A stretch of DNA of 64,000 nucleotides from assembly GCA_036924085.1 (NCBI GenBank), contig JAVGWX010000007.1, forward strand, positions 105,872,117 to 105,936,116, in the 5' to 3' direction. A program made the position numbers and the translations under genes. The stretch is from Ariolimax columbianus (Eukaryota; Mollusca; Gastropoda; Stylommatophora; Arionidae). The notes beneath the pieces are model-generated. The model did not search any database and was not told the DNA's origin. It worked only from the letters and a program-made list of their open reading frames with translations. Positions 24,056 to 35,400 of this stretch are shown piece after piece (positions within the stretch are counted from its first letter, which is position 1; each line of letters opens with the position of its first letter).

Positions 24056-24738
24056 TGGAACATACAACATATGTAGAATGTAGAACATGAGAAACATACA
24101 ACATATGTAGAATGTAGAACATGAGGAACATACAACATATGTAGAATGTAGAACATGAGGAGCATACAACATATGTAGAATGTAGAACATGAGGAACATA
24201 CAACATATGTAGAATGTAGAACATGAGAAACATACAACATATGTAGAATGTAGAACATGAGAAACATACAACATATGTAGAATGTAGAACATGAGGAACA
24301 TACAACATATGTAGAATGTAGAACATGAGGAGCATACAACATATGTAGAATGTAGAACATGAGGAACATACAACATATGTATAACATGAGGAACATACAA
24401 CATATGTAGAACATGAGGAACATACAACATATGTAGAATGTAGAACATGAGGAACATACAACATATGTAGAACATGAGGAACATACAACATATGTAGAAT
24501 GTAGAACACGAGGAACATACAACATATGCAGAATGTAGAACATGAGGAACATACAACATATGCAGAATGTAGAACATGAGGAACATACAACATATGTAGA
24601 ATGCAGAATATGAGAAATATACAACATATGCAGAATGTAGAACATGAGGAACATACAACATATGTAGAATGTAGAACATGAGAAACATTCAACATATGTA
24701 GAACATGAGAAACATACAACATATGTAGAATGTAGAAC
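24056..24738. repeat. 34-bp minisatellite
   Basis: About 20 copies of GAACATACAACATATGTAGA plus ATGTAGAACATGAG, with some 24-bp short forms. The long minus ORFs (YILHMLYVPHV-type) are artefacts. At 23862-23915, just left, TACATGAGGCTGCTCGGTTA occurs about three times. The minus reading of 23880-24058 (QVARICCGSVLYSMG) is open but unrecognised. Confidence 0.92.
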
Positions 24739-24825
24739 CAAAATATTTCTATGTTCAACATTGACACAAAGAAAGTCACAAAAGCAAACACAACGGAAGA
24801 CAGAGACTGTTGGTTGTCACCAGTG

Positions 24826-25862
24826 GGAGCACTCACACTCCCACTCTCAGAGTGACACCATGTCACTCCCACTCTCAGTGAGCCCCTGTCACCCCCACAC
24901 TTCCCACTCTCAGAGTGCGCCCATGTCACCCCCACACTTCCCACTCTCAGAGTGAGACCATGTCACCCCCACACTCAGTGAGCCCATGTCACCCCCACAC
25001 TTCCCACTCTCAGAGTGCGCCCATGTCACCCCCACACTTCCCACTCTCAGAGTGAGATCATGTCACCCCCACACTTCCCACTCTCAGAGTGAGACCATGT
25101 CACCCCCACACTCAGTGAGCCCATGTCACCCCCACACTTCCCACTCTCAGAGTGAGACCATGTCACCCCCACACTCAGTGAGCCCATGTCACCCCCACAC
25201 TCCCACTCTCAGAGTGAGACCATGTCACCCCCACACTCAGTGAGCCCATGTCACCCCCACACTCCCACTCTCAGAGTGAGACCATGTCACCTCCACACTC
25301 AGTGAGCCCATGTCACCCCCACACTCCCACTCTCAGAGTGAGACCATGTCACCCCTACACTCAGTGAGCCCATGTCACCCCCACACTTCCCACTCTCAGA
25401 GTGAGACCATGTCACCCCCACACTTCCCACTCTCAGAGTGAGACCATGTCACCCCCACACTTCCCACTCTCAGAGTCAGTCCATGTCACCCCACACTTCC
25501 CCCTCTCAGAGTGTCCATGTCACCCCCACTCTCAGAGTCAGTCCATGTCACCCCACACTTCCCCCTCTCAGAGTGTCCATGTCACCCCCACTCTCAGAGT
25601 TAGTCCATGTCACCCCCACTCTCAGAGTCAGTCCATGTCACCCGACACTTCCCCCTCTCAGAGTGTCCATGTCACCACCACTCTCAGAGTCAGTCCATGT
25701 CACCCCACACTTCCCCCTCTCAGAGTGTCCATGTCACCCCCACTCTCAGAGTTAGTCCATGTCACCCCCACTCTCAGAGTCAGCCCATGTCACCCCACAC
25801 TTCCCCCTCTCAGAGTTAGTCCATGTCACCCCCACACTTCCCCCTCTCAGAGTGAGCCCATG
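24826..25862. repeat. Minisatellite of CATGTCACCCCCACACTTCC units
   Basis: Mixed units of about 24-38 bp built from CATGTCACCCCCACAC, TTCCCACTCTCAGAGTGAG and TCAGTGAGCC blocks. The block order changes along the array, with a compact form from about 25490. Confidence 0.9.
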
Positions 25863-25946
25863 CCATGGACCATCAGATGATCTTCAATTAAACAACTGGA
25901 CCACAAGCATTCAAGGACACCCCCAAGGAGGAGTAAGTAACCAAGT

Positions 25947-26147
25947 GAAGTCTAGCAGACGTAATAAGCTTCCTCATCTCCCTCAAAACCAACAAACTCA
26001 CAATGCTCACACCAAGTCTAGCAGACGTAACAAGCTTCCTCATCTCCCTCCCAACCAACAAACTCACAATGCTCACACCAAGTCTAGCAGACGTAACAAG
26101 CTTCCTCATCTCCCTCCCAACCAACAAACTCACAATGCTCACACCAA
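25947..26147. repeat. 66-bp triplication in the SLC16 3' flank
   Basis: Three copies of a 66-bp unit containing TCTAGCAGACGTAACAAGCT and AACTCACAATGCTCACACCA. It ends within a few bases of the SLC16 stop codon at 26154-26156 and therefore probably lies in the 3' UTR. I found no clear polyadenylation signal on the minus strand here. Confidence 0.85.
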
Positions 26148-26153
26148 ATGACA

Positions 26154-26428
26154 CTAATACTTGTTACACTGTCCCGGCACTTTCTGATTCCTGCACCTGC
26201 TTCCCCATGCCATGAGACAGTGCACCAGTGAGGACAACACAAACACCGCCCCGCCAAACATGAAGGACATAGAGTACTGCCCTGTGGCATCATAGATGTA
26301 GCCAGCCAATGGTGCCCCTAGGATTGATGCAACACCCTTGACTGTACTCAGGAATCCAAAGGCAGAGGCCAGAGAATCCAAACCAAAATGTTTGACGATA
26401 ATAAGTGGCTGCAGCGGAGGGAAGAAAC
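26154..26428 (-). CDS. SLC16 coding exon 5 (helices 11-12, C-terminus)
   Basis: Acceptor CATTATTCCTGCAG. The 275 nt encode FFPPLQPLIIVKHFGL, helix 11 (LASAFGFLSTVKGVASILG), the conserved PLAGYIYDATGQY loop typical of MCTs, helix 12 (MFGGAVFVLSSLVHCLMA) and a short cytoplasmic tail that ends in CNKY and a TAG stop. Confidence 0.92.
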
Positions 26429-29400
26429 CTGCAGGAATAATGAGAACATGTCATGGATGACTGGAGCTGTGAATGAGAACATGTCATGGATGACTGGAGC
26501 TGTGAATGAGAACATGTCATGGATGACTGGAGCTGTGAATGAGAACATGTCATGGATGAATGGAGCTGTGAATGAGAACATGTCATGGATGACTGGAGCT
26601 GTGAATGAGAACATGTCATGGATGACTGGAGCTGTGAATGAGAACATGTCATGGATGACTGGAGCTGTGAATGAGAACATGTCATGGATGAATGGAGCTG
26701 TGAATGAGAACATGTCATGGATGACTGGAGCTGTGAATGAGAACATGTCATGGATGACTGGAGCTGTGTATGAGAACATGTCATGGATGACTGGAGCTGT
26801 GAATGAGAACATGTCATGGATGAATGGAGCTGTGAATGAGAACATGTCATGGATGACTGGAGCTGTGAATGAGAACATGTCATGGATGACTGGAGCTGTG
26901 AGTGAGAACATGTCATGGATGACTGGGGCTGTGAATGAGAACATGTCATGGATGACCGGAGCTGTGAGTGAGAACATGTCATGGATGACTGGAGCTGTGA
27001 ATGAGAACATGTCATGGATGACTGGAGCTGTGAGTGAGAACATGTCATGGATGACTGGAGCTGTGAGTGAGAACATGTCATGGATGACTGGAGCTGTGAA
27101 TGAGAAGATGTTATGGATGACTGGAGCTGTGAATGAGAACATGTTATGGATGACTGGAGCTGTGAATGAGAACATGTTATGGATGACTGGAGCTGTGAAT
27201 GAGAACATGTTATGGATGACTGGAGCTGTGAGTGAGAACATGTCATGGATGACTGGAGCTGTGAGTGAGAACATGTCATGGATGACTGGAGCTGTGAATG
27301 AGAACATGTCATGGATGACTGGAGCTGTGTATGAGAACATGTCATGGATGACTGGAGCTGTGAATGAGAACATGTCATGGATGAATGGAGCTGTGAGTGA
27401 GAACATGTCATGGATGACTGGAGCTGTGAATGAGAACATGTCATGGATGACTGGAGCTGTGAGTGAGAACATGTCATGGATGACTGGAGCTGTGAATGAG
27501 AACATGTCATGGATGACCGGAGCTGTGAGTGAGAACATGTCATGGATGACTGGAGCTGTGAATGAGAACATGTTATGGATGACTGGAGCTGTGAATGAGA
27601 ACATGTTATGGATGACTGGAGCTGTGAATGAGAACATGTTATGGATGACTGGAGCTGTGAATGAGAACATGTTATGGATGACTGGAGCTGTGAATGAGAA
27701 CATGTTATGGATGAATGGAGCTGTGAATGAGAACATGTTATGGATGACTGGAGCTGTGAGTGAGAACATGTCATGGATGACTGGAGCTGTGAGTGAGAAC
27801 ATGTCATGGATGACTGGAGCTGTGAATGAGAACATGTCATGGATGACTGGAGCTGTGAATGAGAACATGTTATGGATGACTGGAGCTGTGAATGAGAACA
27901 TGTTATGGATGACTGGAGCTGTGAATGAGAACATGTCATGGATGACTGGAGCTGTGTATGAGAACATGTCATGGATGACTGGAGCTGTGAATGAGAACAT
28001 GTCATGGATGACCGGAGCTGTGAATGAGAACATGTCATGTATGCTGGAGCTGTGAGGTTATTCAGTTTGAGTTCAGCTTTCTGAATGTACAAGAGAGGAA
28101 TCATGTTATTTCATGCCAGTTCAATATTGAATTTAGTGCCATCTTCCAGGCTATCCCACGTTCAGGTGACTGAATGGAGGTGGGTGGTGGGGAAGCGTGG
28201 GTGGAGAACCAGAGCATGGGAGGTGAGGGGAGGGGAGTCAGAGCATTTCAGGTTGGGGAAAGTAAGAGCTTGGGAGGTTCGAGGGAGTCAGAACATGGGA
28301 GGTTGGGGGAGTCAGAACATGGGAGATTGGATTCAGAGCATGGGATAATACTACAGCTGGTAGACATAATACTACAGCTGGTAGACATAATACTACAGGT
28401 GTGAGACATAATACTACAGGTGTGAGACATAATACTACAGGTGTGAGACATAATACTACAGCTGGTAGACATAATACTACAGCTGGTAGACATAATACTA
28501 CAGGTGTGAGACATATGTGAAGAAAGATATACTGGTGGTTCAGGGAGATTGGAATGCCAAAATTGGCGAAGACATCGTACGTGACTGGAAAGGCACATGT
28601 GGAGCATATGGAAAGTGACCACCAACGATAGAGGTCCACGACTCTTGGAATTTGCGTTTTACAATAAGCTGATAGTAGCGAATACGCTGGGACCACATAA
28701 AATGTCGAGGCGGTGGACGTGGCACAGCCCAAATAGTACGCTTCATAGTCAAATAGACTATATTTTGGTCCAAAGGAGATTCCGATCTAGCATCAATAGC
28801 GCCCGGACAAGAAGTTTTCCAGGGGCCGACGTAGGGAGCGACCACGACTTAGTGCTGATGACCATGCATCTCCGACTAAAGAAAGTTCTGAAAAGAGAGA
28901 TAACCCGACTGAGATTTGACTTGGAGAAGTTGAAGTGCCCGGATGTAGTGGAGACCTTTGGAGCGGTGTTGGGGGGACGTTTCGCTCCTCTTTTGGTTCT
29001 AAACGAGGAGGCAGATGTTGAGACGATGACTGAAGCCTTGAATTCGGCTTTACTCAACACGGCATCTGAGGTTCTAGGTAGGTGCAGGGTTAAAAAGAAA
29101 GCATGGATCACGAGTGAAATACTGGACTTATGTGACAAGAGACGACGATTGAAGGGAGCGAAGAATACACTAGATGGGATTCAGCGATATAGAGAGATAA
29201 ATGGATCCATAAAGACCAAGATGAAACAGGCCAAGGTGGATTGGATAATGGCTCAGTGCGCAGTTATCGAACGAAATCTGGGACGAAATGATGCCAAGGG
29301 AGCATATAAATTAGTCAAGGACTTAGTAAGACCTGTCCAAAGTCGAAATACGACGATTCAGGACAAAAGTGGGAAATGTCTCACAGAAGCTCAAGACATT

Positions 29401-32400
29401 CGTGAGCGCTGGACAGTGTACTGTTCGGAGCTATATAAGCATGAAGATCGAGGTGACCCAAGAATGGCAATGTCTCCTGAAGTGAGTCTGATACAGGAAA
29501 ATCAAACGATAACAAGGGAAGAAGTATATGAAGCCGTCAAAATGCTGAAGAGAGGGAAGGCTGTCGGTGTGGATAATATTCCAGCAGAGCTCCTGCAAGT
29601 GGGAGGTGAGGCGACAATCACTACCCTGACTTACATCTGCAATAGATTTTGGCAGACAGGAGTGTGGCCCACCTGCTGGACAAAATCAGTCATTATACCA
29701 CTGCCTAAATCGGGAAACCTAAATGTGTGTCAGAACTATCGAACAATCAGTCTGATAAGTCATCCAAGTAAAGTTCTCTTGAGGATATTACTTAACAGAC
29801 TGAAACCACAGGCGGAGAGTATCATTGCCGAAGAACAAGCGGGCTTTCGAGCGGGAAGGAGTACCATCGAGCAGATATTTAATCTTCGTCTACTGAATGA
29901 GAAGTACTCAGAGTATCAACAACAACTCTACCATGCCTTCATTGACTTTAGAAAGGTGTTTGACAGAGTGTGGCATGCAGCGTTATGGTCAACAATGAGG
30001 CATTATAAGTTCAACAGTGATATTGTGAGGGTAATTGCAAACCTTTATTAGCAGGCGACCAGCGCAGTCTCGGTAGAGGGAACGCTAGGCGATTGGTTCC
30101 GTACGACGGTGGGTGTGAGACAGGGATGTATACTCTCCCCCACACTCTTCAATATATTCTTGGAGAGAATAATAGAGACGACCTTAAAAGGACATGTTGG
30201 CACGGTTACAATAGGTAACAGGCGTATCACAAACTTCCGCTTTGCTGATGATATTGATGTATTGGCAGGCACAGAGAGGGAACTCCAGGAGTTGATTGGT
30301 AGATTGGATAGAACGGCCCTGAGTTTTGGTATGGAAATAAATGCTGATAAAACAAAGCTCATGACCAATAACGTTGCAGGGTTTCAATCTGTCATAGAGG
30401 CAAATGGGCAGGTACTTGAGGTGGTGAAACGTTTCAAATATCTTGGATCGTTGATCAGCGAAGAAGGTTCGAAGCCAGAGGTAATTGCCAGAATAGCACA
30501 AACAACAGTGGCGCTGACTAGGCTGCAACCTATTTGGCGAGACAAGCGCCTCGCCCTCGGCATAAAAGTCAGACTACTGCGCTCTTTGGTGCTGTCAATA
30601 TTTATGTATGCCTGCGAGACCTGGACCATTTCAGCAGATATCCAGGGCAGAATACATGCAATGGAAATGAGGTGCTATAGAAACCTCCTAAATGTTACAT
30701 ATAAGGATTGTGTCACGAACGTAGACATCCGTCAGAGAGTTGAAGACGCTTTTGGTCCTTTTGAAGATCTGTTCACAACTATCAAAAGACGAAAGATGGC
30801 CTGGTGCGGGCATGCCGCGAGGTCCAACGGAATTCCCAACTCGATACTCTTTGGATCCGTACCGGGACAGAGAGGGCAAGGACGTCCAAGGAAGAGATGG
30901 GTGGACAACATCGCTGAGTGGTCAGGCCTTCGTCATGGTGAGATACGTCAGGCGGCGACAGACAGAGAGAGCTGGCGTGGGATTTTCATGTCTTCATGTG
31001 TGCCCCAATGATCTGATGGGTTACGGGATGAACTGAACTGAACTGGTAGACATAATACTACAGCTGGTAGACATAATACTACAGCTGGTAGACATAATAC
31101 TACAGCTGGTAGACATAATACTACAGCTGGTAGACATAATACTACAGCTGGTAGACATACCTAAGAAGAATCCAAACATGCTAGCAAAGACGCAGAGTGA
31201 CCAGAACTCTGTGTACAGAGGTGACATCAAACAGGCAACGCCTCCTAGCAGCAGTGACATGTTGTTAAGAAGAAGTGGATCAGCTTTCAGGCTCACCATG
31301 GCTCCCGCCAGCAACCGCCCGCAGATGTTAAGTCCACCTGTGATAAGAAACCATTACAACAAACTGACCAACTGCGTACCATCAAAGTGTCCAAATATTC
31401 TCAACAAAATGCTGGCTGCACAATCTCAACAGAGTCATGCCACATACATCCATCACCTTTCTGATACTCTATTCACTCCACCCTGCCCTCCTCCCCCACA
31501 GCTCTACTCTTCGACCACATTACAGACCCATCTTACTTACCCAACAAGCCCATGAGGACAGCCACAGTCCATTTTACTTACCCAACAAGCCCATCTTACT
31601 TACCCAACAAGCCCATCTTACTTACCAAACAAGCCCATCTTACTTACCCAACAAGCCCATCTTACTTACCCAACAAGCCCATCTTACTTACCCAACAAGC
31701 CTACAAGGACAGCCACAGCCCATTGTACTTAGCCAACAAGCCCACAAGGACAGCCACAGCCCATTGTACTTAGCCAACAAGCCCACAAGGACAGCCACAG
31801 CCCATCTTTTTTACCCAACAAGCCCACATGGACAGCCCATCTTACTTACCCAACAAGCCCATGAGGACAGCCCATCTTACTTACCCAACAAGCCCACGAG
31901 GACAGCCCATCTTACTTACCCAACAAGCCTATGAGGACAGCCCATCTTACCCAACAAGCCCACGAGGACAGCCCATCTTACCCAACAAGCCCACGAGGCC
32001 AGCCCATCTTACTTACCCAACAAGCCCATGAGGACAGCCCATCTTACCCAACAAGCCCATGAGGACAGCCCATCTTACCCAACAAGCCCATGAGGACAGC
32101 CCATGTTACTTACCCAACAAGCCCATGAGGACAACCCATCTTACCCAACAAGCCCACGAGGATAGCCCATCTTACTTACCCAACAAGCCCATGAGGATAG
32201 CAGTGTGGGAGGTGGTCAGGTCGAACTGGTAGGCGTAGTTGGCCAGGTATGTTCCAGCCAGTGGGTATCCTACCTGTATGAGAGATGCTCCCAAACAGAA
32301 CAAGTGGAATGAAGGCATGCACATCAACTGTGATATGGTGTATCCTTGTGGTGGTGAAGGTGCAGACATCACACAAGAATCAGTGTCCTCCTCTTCCTCG

Positions 32401-35400
32401 GCCAGGCAAGAATAGCCTGACGTTGCTATAGACCTGATGGACACGTGGAGATCTGTGGGCCACAAGTTAACAGGCTCACCATATCCATTAATCTGAACAA
32501 CAAATTTATCGGGGTCACCGGCGTCAGCCCTATTGCTGTCTTGTCTGAGCAGTTTGTGAGAGCCTGTCTTATAGTCTGCTGGAAATGCTGAGAAGTTGGG
32601 CAGCTTGGAGGAGCCAATGTCAGGGCTGTGAGCTATGGACTCCTGCAAGGTGTGCATGAAGCTGTTGTGGAGGTTCAGCAAGGTGCTAATGCTGCCCGCC
32701 AGGTACAAGTTGCTACCGTGATCAATAGACAGACTCTGTGAGTGGTGGCGGCTGCCACGATGAGGGTGCTCATGCTTAAGGTCATCATGGCATCCGAGAT
32801 GCCTATGGCTCTTGGTCATATTCTGGAGCCTTTTGTGCCAGTCCTTGTCCGGACGCCACGACGTTGGGATATTGTACATGGAGTAAACACGATGCTGCTT
32901 TCCAATTGGTTGACAACTTTCAAAGTCCAGGTTGAATTCACTTCTCCAGCGTGTACTTTTGTGGAGCCGATGCTGACTACGGAATTCCTGGTTTGTGTAT
33001 CGGTAACCATGGAGACGAGATAAGGTGGGGTGACGTGAAGGAACCAGAACTCCAGACTTCAAATGATCCAGCATGTACTCAATGAAGTGTGTTGACTTGA
33101 CCTCTCCTTGACCGGCACAACTGCTGAGGTCGCTGACAGTTTTCTGAAGGTAAACTTGGCAGTACTTTTGTATTATCAAATCAACATGAAAGCAGCCTGG
33201 TCTTGTCCTTTGTTTCTTCTTGTCCTGACCCCTCTGGAGCATGCTTTTACTTGTTTCAGTCACAGAGTAATGATCCACACTGTCAGTGGACAAGTCACTA
33301 GACAGAGACTCTACTGGAGGATGTCCAAAGTAATCCTTATCACATTCATCGCTGACAGAGACTGCGTGCCTTAGACTCTGTCGGGGAGGACGGAAAAGAC
33401 TAGCGAAGACACACATGTTGAGGAGGACACCAGACAAAAGAATAATGGTCCCGTCCAGCAGATACGTGTCCAGCAAGTGGTTGATGATTGGAGCCAGCAC
33501 AAGAAGTCCAACACCAGATCCTGAAGTGATGATGCCATTGGCAATGCCCCGCTTCCCGTGGAAATATTCGTTGACGATCACGACGGATGGTATAAACACA
33601 AGGCCACAGGAGCAACCTTCGGAAAGTAATTCATGCCAGATTCAGCAGGTTAACAATGGACAAACATGACATTAGTGCTACTAAGTAACTAGCCCTGATG
33701 TACATACACAAGTAGCTGATGTACATACACATGTAGCTGATGTACACACACAAGTAGCTGATGTACACACACAAAGTAGCTGATGTACACACATGAAGTA
33801 ACTGATGTACACACACAAAGTAGCTGACGTACACACACAAAGTAGCTGATGTACACACACAAGTAGCTGATGTACACACACAAAATAGCTGATACACACA
33901 CACATGTAGCTGATGTACACACATGTAGCTGATGTACACACACAAGTAGCTGATGTACACACACAAGTAGCTGATGTACACACACAAGTAGCTGATGTAC
34001 ACACATGTAGCTGATGTACACACACAAGTAGCTGATGTACACACACAAGTAGCTGATGTACACACATGTAGCTGAGGTACACACATGTAGCTGATGTACA
34101 CATGTAGCTGATGTACACATGTAGCTGATGTACACACATGTAGCTGATGTACACATGTAGCTGATGTACACATGTAGCTGATGTACACATGTAGCTGATG
34201 TACACATGTAGCTGATATACACACATATAGCTAATGTACACACATGTAGCTGATGTACACACACAAGTAGCTGATGTACACACATGTAGCTGATGTACAC
34301 ATGTAGCTGATGTACACACATGTAGCTGATGTACACACATGTAGCTGATGTACACACATGTAGCTGATGTACACATGTAGCTGATGTACACATGTAGCTG
34401 ATGTACACACATGTAGCTGATGTGCACACATGTAGCTGATGTACACATGTAGCTGATGTACACATGTAGCTGATGTGCACACATGTAGCTGATGTACACA
34501 TGTAGCTGATGTACACATGTAGCTGATGTACACATGTAGCTGATGTCCTGACAGAACAAAGCTGGACATGACCAACGTTCCCAGTTCACGAGGACCCATC
34601 TATCAATCTACAACCCAACATGAGCAGTTGAAACAGTCAGACAACGTGTGCTGGGGCAGTCGAGGGGTTGTAGGGCTGAGGGCTCAGGCAGCTTGACCCC
34701 ATTGTGTGCTGGCTATGTTTGTTTATTTCACCCCAAACAGAAAAACAACATATGCCTTACCAGGGATTCGATTGTCTGCCCTCCTTGTCAGCAGGCAGAC
34801 ATCGAAACAATATGGCCGTGCCCTCCTAATCGGAATTATAATAGTGTCTTTCAAATTACCTTTGCCATTTTATTGTTTTCAGTTAAAAGACTATTATAAT
34901 GGTACAGATAATGGTCTAGACCAGACCATACCCCACAAACTAGACTATCTACAGATAATGGTCTAGACCAGATCGTTCCCCACAAACTAGACTATCTACA
35001 GATAATGGTCTAGACCAGACCGTTCCTCGCAAACTAGACTATCTACAGATAATGGTCTAGACCAGACTGTTCCTCACAAACTAGACTATCTACAGATAAT
35101 GGTCTAGACCAGACCATTCCCCACAAGCTAGACTATCTACAAATAATTGTCTAGACCAGACGGTTCCCCACAAACTAGACTATCTACAGATAATGGTCCA
35201 GACCATTGACCATTCCCCACAAACTAGACTATCTACAGATAATGGTCTAGCCCAGACCATTCCCCACGAACTAGACTATCTACAGATAATGGACCAGACT
35301 GTTGACCATTCCCCACAAACTAGACTATCTACAGATAATGGACCAGACCGTTGTTCATTCCCCACAAACTAGACTATCTACAGATAATGGTCTAGCCAAG

